A stretch of 64,000 bases of DNA, taken from assembly GCF_023518235.1 (NCBI RefSeq), contig NZ_CP090423.1:2356001-2420000 (forward strand), read 5' to 3'. The DNA is from Stenotrophomonas maltophilia (GTDB lineage: Bacteria; Pseudomonadota; Gammaproteobacteria; Xanthomonadales; Xanthomonadaceae). A program made the position numbers and the translations under genes. Positions 8,590-19,100 of this stretch are shown in pieces; the stretch's first letter is position 1, and every line of letters starts with the position of its first letter. The notes under the pieces were generated by a model that worked only from the letters and a program-made list of their open reading frames with translations, had not been told where the DNA came from and made no database searches.

Positions 8590-10638
8590 TTACTCGTCAA
8601 AAGAACGGATGGAATCGGAAACGACCCGCGCACCGTGCTGTTGGATCAGCACCTGCACTTCCGGGTCGTCCATGAAAACAGCCTCTGCCAGCTGCTGCCG
8701 CTCGCCACGCTGGCGGTCGGCACGCTGGTGCAGGGTCTCGGCCGGAACGTGCTCGGTCTCCACGGTCTCGACCACGATCTTCGGCGCCTGGCCGAGCGCC
8801 TTGGCCAGCATCTCGCCCAGGGCGGTCAGCGCGCGCTCCGAACGCAGGTATTCAAATCCGGGCGAAAGGCCCAGTTTCAAGGTCCCGTGCTGGCAGCTGA
8901 TGAACGCGGCGTTGGCGGCCAGCTGCCGCGACGGGCCGCTCAGGCCACTGTTGGCCACCAGATCCAGCCAGTCTTCAGCCGTGGCCAGCTCGCTGACACC
9001 CTCCTGCGCGGCGACCTCGAGCGTCGAAGCGGGCTCGGCGGGCGCGATGGCAATGCCTTCGGCGCGGAACGGACGCCCCGGCTCGGCTGGCGCGGGTTCA
9101 GCAGGCGCGACGGCCGGGGCCGGCGGCTCGTGCCAGGGCGCGACCATGGCCGCATCCGGGCCCGCCATCTCGGCCGCCAGCGCCGCATCACGGGCCTCGG
9201 CTTCGTCGGTGGCCCACGGCGGCAGATCATCGCCCGCCCCAGCGTCAGGGTTGGCCGTCGGCAGCGCAGCCTCCACCTTCAGCGGCGGCGGCGACACGGG
9301 CTCTTCGACCGGAACCGGCTCCGGCTCCGGCTCGGGTGTCGGCTCGGGTGTCGGCTCCGGTTGCGGGGCCGGCTCACGTTCGGGTTCAGGCTCACGCGGC
9401 GCAGCCTGTACCGGCGCGGGCGTCTGCGCTGCGGCCTGGGCGGACGAGGCGCCAGCGGCGGCCGGCGCCGCTTCGGGAGCAGCGGCGCCACCACCGGCAG
9501 CAGTGCCGCCCTGCACGCCACCGCCAGCAGCGTCGACCGACTTCGGCACCGGCGGCACCGCTGCGGCTGGACGGAACGCCAGCATGCGCAGCACGGCCAT
9601 CTCAAAGCCTGCGCGCGGGCTCGGCGCCAGCGGCAGGTCACGACGGCCATTGAGCGCCATCTGGTACCAGAGCTGCACCACTTCCGGGCGCAGGCGCTCG
9701 GCGAATGCAGCCGCATCCAGACCTTCCGCAGTCGCGGCACCCGGCACCAGCTGCTGCACCTGGATGCGGTGCAGGCCTTCGGCCAGCGCGTCCAGCACGC
9801 CACTCCAATCCGGCGAGAACTCGGCCAACGCGGCCACCACCTGCAGCAGGCGCGGGCCATCGCCCTCGGCCAGCGCATCGAGCATGGCCGTCACCTGGGT
9901 GCGATCGACCGTGCCCAGCATGGTGCGTACCACGTCCTCGCGCAGCGCACCACCGGCGTAGGCGATGGCCTGATCGAGCAGCGACAGCCCATCACGCAGG
10001 CTGCCGTCGGCGGCCTTGGCCAGCTGCACGATGGCACTGCCGTCGGCCTCGATCTCCTCGGCGGCCAGGATGCGGGTCATCTGGCCCTGGATCTGGTCTT
10101 CGTCCAGGCGCTTGAGGTTGAACTGCAGACAGCGGCTGAGCACGGTGACCGGCAGCTTCTGCGGGTCGGTGGTAGCCAGCAGGAACTTCACATGCTCCGG
10201 CGGTTCTTCCAGCGTCTTCAGCAGCGCATTGAACGCCGCCTTGGACAGCATGTGCACTTCGTCGATCAGGTAGACCTTGTACTTGCCGCGCGAGGGCATG
10301 TACTGCGCGTTCTCGATCACCTCGCGTACGTCGTCCACACCGGTGTTCGACGCAGCGTCGATTTCCAGCAGGTCGATATAGCGGCCGGCGTCGATGTCCA
10401 GGCACGCCGCGCACTGGCCGCACGGGTCGGCGCTGGTGCCCTGTTCGCAGTTCAGCGACTTGGCGAAGATGCGCGCGATGGTGGTCTTGCCCACGCCGCG
10501 GGTGCCGGTGAACAGGAACGCATGGTGGACCCGGCCGCTGTCCAGCGCGTTGCTGAGCGCACGGACCACGTGTTCCTGGCCCACCAGCTCGGCAAAACGC
10601 TTCGGACGCCACTTGCGGGCAAGGACGAGATAGGACAT
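8590..10638 (-). CDS. dnaX: DNA polymerase III subunits gamma/tau
   Basis: 682 residues from MSYLVLARKWRP (ATG at 10638). DnaX is the clamp-loader ATPase core of the replicative polymerase. The AAA+ module has Walker A GTRGVGKTT, a zinc module CGQCAACLD, Walker B YLIDEVHML and an SRC-containing motif (LSRCLQF). A long Ala/Pro/Glu-rich linker (about residues 370-500) separates it from a C-terminal tau domain. I see no A-AAA-AAG-type slippery run, so the E. coli style frameshift that makes gamma is not evident. An in-frame upstream extension of 21 codons is unlikely. Confidence 0.95.
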   Translation of the reverse strand: MSYLVLARKWRPKRFAELVGQEHVVRALSNALDSGRVHHAFLFTGTRGVGKTTIARIFAKSLNCEQGTSADPCGQCAACLDIDAGRYIDLLEIDAASNTGVDDVREVIENAQYMPSRGKYKVYLIDEVHMLSKAAFNALLKTLEEPPEHVKFLLATTDPQKLPVTVLSRCLQFNLKRLDEDQIQGQMTRILAAEEIEADGSAIVQLAKAADGSLRDGLSLLDQAIAYAGGALREDVVRTMLGTVDRTQVTAMLDALAEGDGPRLLQVVAALAEFSPDWSGVLDALAEGLHRIQVQQLVPGAATAEGLDAAAFAERLRPEVVQLWYQMALNGRRDLPLAPSPRAGFEMAVLRMLAFRPAAAVPPVPKSVDAAGGGVQGGTAAGGGAAAPEAAPAAAGASSAQAAAQTPAPVQAAPREPEPEREPAPQPEPTPEPTPEPEPEPVPVEEPVSPPPLKVEAALPTANPDAGAGDDLPPWATDEAEARDAALAAEMAGPDAAMVAPWHEPPAPAVAPAEPAPAEPGRPFRAEGIAIAPAEPASTLEVAAQEGVSELATAEDWLDLVANSGLSGPSRQLAANAAFISCQHGTLKLGLSPGFEYLRSERALTALGEMLAKALGQAPKIVVETVETEHVPAETLHQRADRQRGERQQLAEAVFMDDPEVQVLIQQHGARVVSDSIRSFDE

Positions 10639-10731
10639 CAGGCCACCGTTTTCCATCGGATGTTCCATTGTGCCATGCCTGTCCAGCCCTCTCGCTTTCA
10701 ACGCCCCGGGATGTATCCCTGATCGGGGTGC

Positions 10732-10760
10732 TTGTGTCCTGCCGCGCCGCCCGCTAGAAT
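10732..10760 (+). promoter_or_regulatory. Candidate sigma-70 promoter of tRNA-Ser(GGA)
   Basis: TTGTGT at 10732-10737 and TAGAAT at 10755-10760 are separated by 17 bp, about 40 bp upstream of the tRNA 5' end. Confidence 0.55.
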
Positions 10761-10799
10761 CTGCGCCCCTGCTGAGGCGTTTGCCGATGGCAGGGATCC

Positions 10800-10892
10800 G
10801 GAGAGGTGTCCGAGTGGTTGAAGGAGCACGCCTGGAAAGTGTGTAAGCGTCTAAACCGCGCTTCGGGGGTTCGAATCCCCCTCTCTCCGCCA
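10800..10892 (+). tRNA. tRNA-Ser(GGA)
   Basis: Type II tRNA with a long variable arm. The acceptor stem GGAGAGG pairs with CCTCTCC, the T-loop is GGTTCGAATCC, CCA is encoded, and the anticodon GGA is at 10834-10836. The encoded CCA is also the first base group of the terminator palindrome. Confidence 0.95.
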
Positions 10893-10941
10893 GATAACTG
10901 AAAAGGGCTGCCCGAAAGGGCAGCCCTTTTCAGTTATCTGG
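10890..10941 (+). terminator. Terminator of tRNA-Ser(GGA), long perfect palindrome
   Basis: A 52-bp inverted repeat: CCAGATAACTG, then AAAAGGGCTGCCC, a GAAA loop and the exact complement. It begins with the tRNA's CCA end and contains an A-run and a T-run, so it can terminate in both directions. tRNA-Ser(CGA) near 28.9 kb has a palindrome of the same design. Confidence 0.85.
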
Positions 10942-11104
10942 CGCGGGACGCGAAGTGCGCTGCGCGCGCTTCGCCCCAAACGTTGCTGCGCAACCTTTGG
11001 GCCCCTCCCTTTGCCTGCCTCTCCCCGCCCCTGTCGGGGCAGCCCCTCAACAGAGGGGCTTGTTCCTCCAGACCGATCCGTAGATCCACGCCATGCGTGG
11101 ATGC
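10938..11104 (+). repeat. tRNA-Ser-linked structured repeat, copy 1
   Basis: A 167-bp block, identical base for base to the block at 11146-11312. It contains five predicted hairpins in order: GCGAAGTGCGC/GCGCGCTTCGC; CCCAAA..GTTGC/GCAAC..TTTGGG; GCCCC/GGGGC; AGCCCCTC/GAGGGGCT; and a terminal SMAG palindrome (GTAG at 11080). A diverged copy lies at 28702-28864 beside the other tRNA-Ser. Short reading frames inside it are not convincing genes. Confidence 0.85.
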
Positions 11105-11145
11105 TCTTCGCGCCCCCCTGCTTCCCCACATGCTCCTCAACCAAG

Positions 11146-11312
11146 CTGGCGCGGGACGCGAAGTGCGCTGCGCGCGCTTCGCCCCAAACGTTGCTGCGCA
11201 ACCTTTGGGCCCCTCCCTTTGCCTGCCTCTCCCCGCCCCTGTCGGGGCAGCCCCTCAACAGAGGGGCTTGTTCCTCCAGACCGATCCGTAGATCCACGCC
11301 ATGCGTGGATGC
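11146..11312 (+). repeat. tRNA-Ser-linked structured repeat, copy 2
   Basis: Exact duplicate of 10938-11104 at an offset of 208 bp, with 41 bp of unique sequence between. It ends in the same SMAG palindrome (GTAG at 11288). The perfect identity implies recent duplication or gene conversion. Confidence 0.85.
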
Positions 11313-11416
11313 GCCTGGTCACTTTCCACACTCTCGCGGCCCCTCAAACAAAACTGAACGAACCCTGAAATTTCGCTATCGTAGGCGCCTTCAATCCGAC
11401 GCGTCGCCCATCGCCC

Positions 11417-12544
11417 ATGAGCTCGACTGACAGCGCGCACGCCGCATGCGAGAACTGCAACACCGCCCTGCAGGGTCACTACTGCCATCGCTGCGGGCAA
11501 TCGGCGCACAACCCGCTCAAGCACGTGGGCCATGCCATCGAGGAGGTGTTCGAATCGTTCTGGCATCTGGATGGGCGCATCTTCCGCACGCTGCGCGATC
11601 TGTGGATACCCGGCCGCATCGCGCTGAACTACCTCAACGGCCGCCGGGTCGGCTATGTACAGCCGCTGCGCCTGTTCGTGATCCTCACGCTGTTCACCTT
11701 CTTCATCGGCAAGCTGTTCGTGCATGTCGACGATTTCGGCATCAGCAGCGGCGGTGGACACGACGCCCTGTTTGCCCGCGCCACGACCGTCGAACAGGTC
11801 GATGCGCTGCGCACAGAGCAGATCACCCTGCTCGAACGGCAGCAGGCCGACGCGGCCACGGCCGGCCCGGCCGCCTTCGCGATGGCCAGGGCAGCGCTGA
11901 ATGCTGCGGCGGCCCAACGCCGCGCCGAGCTGACCGGCGGGCAGCAGGATGCCGGCAGCGAGGACAACGCCCCCGGCGGGGGTTCGTTCTTCAGCCACAC
12001 CGTCAACGGCAAACCGTGGGACGCCGACCGCAATCCGATCGTCATTGCTGGTTGGCCACAGTTCGCCAACAAATGGCTCAACAAGCGCCTGCAGAACGGC
12101 AACGCCAACATCCAGCGCATGGGCGGCAAGACCGATCTGTACATGCAGGCGATCCTGACCGCGCTGCCCGGCGCGCTGTTCTTCCTGATGCCGGTCTTCG
12201 CACTGGTCCTGCGAGTGGCCTACATCCCACGTGCGATGGGCTATCTCGAGCACCTGGTGGTGGCGCTGTACAGCCACTGCTGGCTGATGATGGTGCTGCT
12301 GGCCACGTTCCTCATCGCCGGCCTGGGCACGGCTTTCGCCTCGCCAGCGTTCTCGGCGGTCAGCTCGTGGCTGTACGCGCTGCTGTGGCTGGCCGTTCCC
12401 ATCTACCTGCTGTGGATGCAGCAATGCGTCTATGGCGGCAACAAGGTGCTGACCCTCGTGCGCTATCTCATCATCGGTGGAATCTACCTGTGCCTGGTGA
12501 GTTTCGTGGTGATGTACGCAACGCTGGCCGGCATTTCGGCGTAA
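11417..12544 (+). CDS. DUF3667 domain-containing membrane protein
   Basis: 375 residues. The N-terminus carries a four-cysteine zinc-ribbon-like motif (CENC at residues 12-15, CHRC at 24-27), followed by the DUF3667 core (HLDGRIFRTLRDL, PGRIALNYLNGRRVGYVQPLRLF). One membrane segment lies near residues 90-105, a soluble Ala/Gln-rich stretch follows, and four or so hydrophobic helices fill the C-terminal third. The function is unknown. The gene stands alone behind the duplicated repeat. The 104 bp before the start show no clear promoter. Confidence 0.85.
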   Translation: MSSTDSAHAACENCNTALQGHYCHRCGQSAHNPLKHVGHAIEEVFESFWHLDGRIFRTLRDLWIPGRIALNYLNGRRVGYVQPLRLFVILTLFTFFIGKLFVHVDDFGISSGGGHDALFARATTVEQVDALRTEQITLLERQQADAATAGPAAFAMARAALNAAAAQRRAELTGGQQDAGSEDNAPGGGSFFSHTVNGKPWDADRNPIVIAGWPQFANKWLNKRLQNGNANIQRMGGKTDLYMQAILTALPGALFFLMPVFALVLRVAYIPRAMGYLEHLVVALYSHCWLMMVLLATFLIAGLGTAFASPAFSAVSSWLYALLWLAVPIYLLWMQQCVYGGNKVLTLVRYLIIGGIYLCLVSFVVMYATLAGISA

Positions 12545-12574
12545 GCGGGAACACGCAGGGCATCCAGGCAGTGA

Positions 12575-12597
12575 ATCCACGCGTGGCGTGGATCTAC
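12575..12597. repeat. SMAG palindrome, ATCCACGC type
   Basis: ATCCACGC-GTGGC-GTGGAT followed by CTAC. It sits 24 bp before the GNAT start codon and would form a hairpin in its leader. Confidence 0.75.
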
Positions 12598-12620
12598 CGC
12601 CGATCGTCTATCGTGGGCGC

Positions 12621-13064
12621 ATGACACTCCGACTCTACCGGCACACGGATGCCAACGCCTGCCTGTCGATCTTCGAGGGCAACGTGCCCACGTATTTCGC
12701 GCCCGAAGAGCGCAGTGATTTCGAACGCTTCCTGCGTGAGCAGGCGATGGGCTGCGCGTTCCAGGTCATCGAGCGCGATGGCCGCATCGTGGCCTGCGGT
12801 GGGCTCTCGCGCCGCGACGATGGCAGTGCCGGCTTCTGCTGGGGCATGGTCGAACGCGCGCTGCACCGGCAGGGCATCGGCCGCGAACTGGCCCTGGCGC
12901 GCCTGCACCAGGCTGAAGCGGATCGGTTGATCACCCGCATCACGCTCAGCACCAGCCAGCACACCCAGGGGTTCTACGCCGGCCTCGGCTTCCAGGTGAC
13001 GCGGGTGGTAGCCGATGGCCACGGCGCCGGGATCGACGCCGTGGAGATGGAGCGGAGGGTGTAG
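12621..13064 (+). CDS. GNAT family N-acetyltransferase
   Basis: 147 residues. It is a small cytosolic GNAT-fold acyltransferase using acetyl-CoA, with the pyrophosphate-binding motif RQGIGRELA at about residue 86 and the beta-bulge region ITLSTSQHTQGFYAGLGF near the C-terminus. The ATG at 12621 was chosen because the 11 residues added by an upstream start would be translated from the SMAG palindrome. The substrate is unknown. Confidence 0.85.
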   Translation: MTLRLYRHTDANACLSIFEGNVPTYFAPEERSDFERFLREQAMGCAFQVIERDGRIVACGGLSRRDDGSAGFCWGMVERALHRQGIGRELALARLHQAEADRLITRITLSTSQHTQGFYAGLGFQVTRVVADGHGAGIDAVEMERRV

Positions 13065-13080
13065 TCCTCCGCCCCGGCCC

Positions 13081-13102
13081 GGATCCACGCCGCGCGTGGA
13101 TC
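13081..13102. repeat. Degenerate SMAG-like hairpin
   Basis: GGATCCACGC-CGCG-CGTGGATCC without the GTAG/CTAC ends. It lies between the convergent GNAT and autotransporter genes and may serve as a terminator. Confidence 0.5.
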
Positions 13103-13121
13103 CCCTGCTGCCCTACTCCCC

Positions 13122-16100
13122 TCAGAAGCCCACGCGCAGGTTGATCTGCCCGCCTACATCGCGGCGACCATCGCCGTGCTGGCCCTGCACGAACATCGAC
13201 AGCTGGCTGTTGCGGCCCAGACCCACCGCCACGCCGACCTGGCTGACCAGCGCATTGCGTGCCATCACCGCGCTGTAGACATCGAAGGCATTGCCGCCGA
13301 CCGCGAAGCGGTTGCGACTGGCCACGTCGGTATCACCCGACGCGTGCTGCCAGCCCAGGCCAACCGTCAGCTGCGCCGGGAAGCGCTCGCCGCTGCCCAC
13401 ATCCCAGCGGCCACGCACACCCACGGTGCTGACATTGAGCGTGTCCTTGCCGCCTTCCAGCACCAGCGCGGCAGTCCCGCCCTGCTCCACTGCGCGATCA
13501 CTGTCGACCCAGTGCTTGGTGAACTGCACGTACGGCTGCAGCTGGGTCCGACCGTGGCTCCAGGTCCAGCTGCCTTCGACCTGGGCGATGGTCACGTCCG
13601 AATCCTGGCGGCTGTACAGGGTCTGCCCCAGCAGAGGCACTTCTCGCGTGGTGCGCGTACGGTAGTCACCGCGCGACACGCTGCCACCGACCGCGAAACC
13701 GTTGTTCCACTCGCCCTGCGCATACAGGCCGAAGGTGTTGCCACGCAGGCGGGCACGCGAGCTGCGATCGTACAGGCGCGTATCCAGGCGTTCATTGCCG
13801 GCTGCCGCACCCAGCACCACGTGCTCGCCGAGCTGCCAATCGACACCGGCCATCAGCGCATTGCGGTTGGCGCGGATCTCCTCCCCGTTGCCATCGCCAT
13901 CCTGCTTGAACACCTTGCCGCTGCCGGCCAGCCAGGCCGAGGCGCGCTCGCCACGCACGGTCGGCAGTTCGCTGCCCAGGCGCTGGCGGATGCCTTCTTC
14001 AAGGTAGTTGTCGTACAGCAGCACCGCACGGCTGGCCGCATGTACTTCACCGGACAACTGGTCGAACGCGCTGCGCGCGGTGGCCGCGTCATAGATCAGC
14101 ACGGTGTTGTACAGGCCCAACGCCGGACCACTCTGCGGCAGGCTGTCCAGCGCGGCCGCGGTGTTGTACTGGTTGCGGCTGTTGGCTACCGAAGTGAACG
14201 CTGCGGTCTGCGCCACGTCGATCTTCAGGTTGGCGGTGTTGGCCGTATATACCGGCGTGATGGTCAGGAACGCCGATGGCGAAGTCGCCGAAGCGAACTG
14301 CCCGCTCACCCCACCGGCCGCGTTGACCACCGTGTACTGCTGGCCCTGCTGGTAGCTGGTGCTGGGCGAAATGGTGTTCACCTGCACGGTGCTGCCGCCC
14401 ACCGTCGCGCTGCCGCCGACCTGCACGGTATCGCTGCCGGTGGCGCCCAGATCGATGCCCAGCGTGCTGCCCGGCGACAAGGTCAGGTTGCCGCCCACGG
14501 TGATCGTACCGGTGCCGTTGCCGGCGCCACTGCCGTTGCCCGGCCCATTGCCCGGCGACAGCACGCCGCCGCTGGATACGGTCACGCCACCGCCGGTGCC
14601 ACCGATGGTGCCGGTGCCGGACAGGGTGGTGCCGCTGCCGATGGTCCACTGGCCACCGATGGTGCCGGTGACATTCAGGCCGCCGCCGGTGACCTGGCCG
14701 GTGCCGCTGAAGCCGCCGCTGTTGCCGCCCAAGTTCAGCCCACCCGGGCCGGCCTGTACGATGCTGCCGCCGCCGCTGATGGTGCCGCCCAGCGTGGTGG
14801 TGCCACCGGTGTTGATGATCAGGCCACCGTTGTTGGTGATGTTGCCGGTGATCGCGCCGCTGGCGCCGCCCGTGCCGACCTGTACGGTGCCGCCGGCATT
14901 GATGGTGGTGCCGCCGGTGTACGTGTTGTTGCCGGTCAGCGTCAGCGTGCCACTGCCGGCCTGGGTCAGGCCGCCGCTGCCGCTGATGGTGCCGCCCACC
15001 GTGGTGTTGCCACCGACGTTGAACACCAGGCTGCCGTTGTTGCTGACATTGCCGGTGATGGCACCGCTGGCGCCACCGTTGCCGACCTGCAACGTGCCAC
15101 CGGTGTTGATGGTGGTGCCACCGGTATAGGTATTGTTGCCGCCCAGGATCAGCGTGCCGCTGCCGGCCTGGGTCAGGCCACCGCTGCCGCTGATGGTGCC
15201 GCCGACGGTGGTGTTGCCACCGACGTTGAATACCAGGCTGCCGTTGTTGCTGACATTGCCGGTGATGGCACCGCTGGCGCCACCGTTGCCGACCTGCAGC
15301 GTGCCACCGGTGTTGATGGTGGTGCCGCCGGTGTAGGTGTTGTTGCCGGTCAGCGTCAGCGTGCCGCTGCCGGCCTGGGTCAGGCCGCCGCTGCCGCTGA
15401 TGGTGCCGCCCAGCGTGGTGTTGCCGGCCACATTGGACACCAGCGCACCGTTGTTGGTGATGTCGCCGACGATCGAGCCGGTCGCGCCGCCATTGCCCAG
15501 CTGCAGCGTGCCGCCAGCGTTGATGGTGGTGCCACCGCTGTAGGTGTTGTTACCGGTCAGCAGCAGCGTGCCGCTACCGGCCTGGGTCAGGCCACCGCTG
15601 CCGCTGATGGTGCCGCCCAGCTGCGTATTGCCGGCCACGTTGGAGATCAGCGCACCATTGTTGGTGATGTCACCGGCAATCGAACCCGTGGCGCCGCCAT
15701 TGCCCACCTGCAGCGTGCCACCGGCATTGATGGTGGTGCCACCGGTGTAGCTGTTGTTGCCGACCAGGGTCAGCACACCCGCGCCGGCCTGGGTCAGCGC
15801 GCCACTGCCACTGATCGCGCCACCGACGGTGGTGTTGCCGGCCACGTCGAACACCAGGCTGCCGTTGTTGGCGACATTGCCGGTGATGGCACCGGTCGCG
15901 CCACCGTTGCCGACCTGCAGCGTGCCACCGGCATTGATGGTGGTGCCACCGGTATAGGTGTTGTTGCCGGTCAGCAGCAGCGTGCCGCTGCCAGCCTGGG
16001 TCAGGCCACCGCTGCCGCTGATGGTGCCGCCCAGCGTGGTGTTGCCGGCCACGTTGGAGACCAGCGCGCCGTTGTTGGTGATGTCACCGACGATCGCACC

Positions 16101-19100
16101 ACTGGCACCGCCATTGCCGACCTGCAACGTGCCACCGGCATTGATGGTGGTACCGCCGGTGTAGGTGTTGTTGCCGGTCAGCACCAGCGTGCCGCTGCCA
16201 GCCTGGGTGAGGCCGCCGCTGCCGCTGACCACGCCACCCACCGTTGCAGTGGTGCCCAGGTTGTAGACCAGGCTGCCGCTGTTGGTGATGTCGCCCAGCA
16301 CCGAACCGGTGCTGCCACCATTGCCGATCTGCAGCGTGCTGCCGCCATTGACGGTGGTACCCCCGGTGTAGGTGTTGTCGCCACTGAGGGTCAGCGTGCC
16401 GGTACCGCCCTGCACCAGGCCACCGGTACCGCTGAGCACGCCGGCGAAGGTGGTGCTGGCGTTGCTGCCGCCAGTGGTCAGCGTGGCACCGCCCAGCGCC
16501 ACTGCGCTGCCGGCAACACCGGCCAGGCCGCCGATGCTCTGATTGCCACCGGCACTGATGTCCAGGGTGCCGGTGCCGGCCAGGTTCACCGTGCTGGCGC
16601 CGGACAGGCTGCCGCCCGCGCCCACCGCCAGCGTGCCGCTGTTGAGGGTGGTGATGCCGGTATAGCTGCTGGCGCCGGTCAGGGTCAGGGTGGCCGGGCC
16701 ATCCTTGATCAAGCCGCCTGCGCCGGAAATCGCGCCACCCAGGGTCAGATCGTTGCTGCCGAGCACGTCCAGGTTGGCGCCGGCGCCCAGGGCGACATCG
16801 TTGGCCAGGGTCACCGCCGCGTTGGCATCGAGCGTGCCGTTGCCGGCGACGGTGAGCGCACCACTGCCCAGTGCCGCGTTGTTGCCGACCACCAGGCCAC
16901 CGGCATTGAGGGTGACCCCGCCAGTGAAGGTGTTCGCACCGCCCAGCGTCTGCACGCCCGCGCCGTCCTTGATCAACGCGCCGGTGCCACCGATCACACC
17001 GTTGAACGCGGTGTTGCCGACGCCGCCGAGGGTGAGCGTGTTGCCGCCCAGCGACACAGCCGAGCCCGTCACGCCCGCCAGCGAACCGATGCTCTGGTTG
17101 CCGCCTGCGGAGATATCAAACGCGGTGCCGGCATTGGCCAGAGTGACCGCACCGCTCGCCGCCAGGCTGCCGCCGGCGCCGATCGCCAGCGTGCCGGCGT
17201 TGATGGTGGTGCCGCCGGTGAAGGTGTTGGTGCCGGTCAGGGTCTGGGTACCGGTGCCTTCCTTGATCAGCCCACCGGTGCCCGCCACCGAACCGGCGAA
17301 GGTGCCGTTGGTGGCATCACCAATGGTCAGCGTGTTCGCGCCCAGGTTCACCGTACCGTCGCCGATCAGCGTGCCGAACTGCTGCGTACCGGCGCCGGCC
17401 GACAGATCGAAGGTGGCGCCGCTGGCCAGGTTGACGATGCCGTTGGCATGCAGGCTGGCCCCTGCCCCCAGCGCCAGCGTGCCGGCATTGATGAACGTGC
17501 CGCCGGTATAGGTGTTGGCGCCATTCAAGGTCAGCGTGGCCAGGCCGTTCTTGGTCAGCGAACCGGTGCCGCTGAGGCTGCCGTTGAGGGTCAGGTCGTT
17601 GCTGCCCAGCACGGTCAGGCCGGCATTGAGAACGAAGTTGTTGCCCAGGGTGATCGCGCTGTTGGAATCGAGCGTGGCATTGCCACCCACGGTCACCGTG
17701 CCGGTACCCAGCGCGGCGTTGTTGCCCACCACCAGGCCACCGGCGTTGAGGCTGACGCCTCCACCGAAGGTATTGGCGCCGGTCAGTGTCTGCACGCCGG
17801 CACCGTTCTTGATCAATCCGCCGCTGCCGCTGATCACGCCGTTGTAGGTGCTGTCGGCCACGCCGCCCAGGGTCAGCGAGTTGCCGCCCAGCGCCACGCT
17901 GCTGCCGGCCACACCGGCCAGCGAACCGATGCTCTGGTTGCCACCGCCGGAGATATCCAGTGTGCCGGCACCGGCAAGATTCACCGCGCCGGCGGAGGCC
18001 AGGCTGCCGCCGGCCCCGATGGCCAGCGTGCCGCTGTTGATGGTGGTACCGCCGGTGTAGGTATTGGCGCCGGTCAGGGTCACCGTCGCCGCACCACTCT
18101 TGACCAGGCCACCGCCACCGCTGATGACACCCCCCAGCGTGAGCGCATTGCTGCCGAGCAGGTTGAGGTTGGCACCGGCGGTGAGGTCGATGGCATTGCC
18201 AAGGGTCACCGCCAGGCTGCTGTCCAGCGACGCATCGGCACCGACGTTCAACGCACCGCTGCCCAGTGCCGCGTTGTTGCCGACCACCAGCCCGCCACCG
18301 TTCAATGCCACGCCGCCGCTGAACAGATTGGCGCCGCCGAGGGTGAGAATGCCCGCGCCGTTCTTGACCAACCCGCCGGTACCGGCAATCGCGCCATCGA
18401 AGGTGCTGCTGCTGACGCCACCCAGGATCAGGGTGTTGGCGCCCAGGCTGACCGTCGAGCCGGCCACGCCGGACAGCGAACCGATGGTCTGGTTGGCGCC
18501 GGAGGCCGAGATGTCGAAGCCCGCACCCGGCGCCGCCACGTTCACTGCACCGGTCGCCGCCAGGCTGCCACCGGCACCGATCGCCAGCGTGCCGGCGTTG
18601 ATGGTGGTGCCGCCGGTGTAGGTGTTGATGCCGGTCAGTGTTTCGATACCGCTGCCGACCTTGGTCAGGCCACCGGTGCCGGCGATCGAACCGCTGAAGG
18701 TGCCGTTGGCGGCACCGCCCACTTCGATGTTGTTGGCCCCCAGGTTGACCGTGCCGTTGCCCACCAGCGTGCCGAACACCTGCGTGCCGTTGCCGGCCGA
18801 CAGGTCCAGCGTGGCGCCGGTGGCGAGATTGACGGTTCCACTTGCGGCCAGGCTTGCGCCGGCGCCGAGCGCCAGCGTACCGGCATTGATGTTGGTACCG
18901 CCGGTGTAGGTGTTGATGCCGTTCAAGGTCAGCGTTGCAAGGCCGTTCTTGGTCAGGCTGCCGGTCCCGGAGAGCACTCCGTTGAGGGTGAGTGCGTTGG
19001 TGCCCAGCACGGTCAGCCCGGCATTGAGCACAACGTTGTTGGCCAGCGTCGCCAGCGCGGTGGTATCCAGTGTGGCCGCGCCACCGACGGTAAGTGCGCC

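Noticed and set aside
8590..10638. Programmed frameshift in dnaX producing gamma
   Set aside because: No slippery A-run was found in the gene on inspection, so I do not claim a frameshift product.
8200..10722. Long plus-strand frames opposite dnaX and ybaB
   Set aside because: They are Arg/His/Gln-rich antisense products without domains; the dnaX frame has all catalytic motifs.
10851..11430. Small reading frames in the repeat block after tRNA-Ser(GGA)
   Set aside because: They lie in the repeat modules, are copied wherever the repeat is, and have no ribosome-binding site; the repeat structure explains them.
14728..16383. Regularly spaced repeats resembling a CRISPR array
   Set aside because: The 207-bp period is in frame inside one large protein gene, with no short palindromic repeats, no unique spacers and no cas genes.
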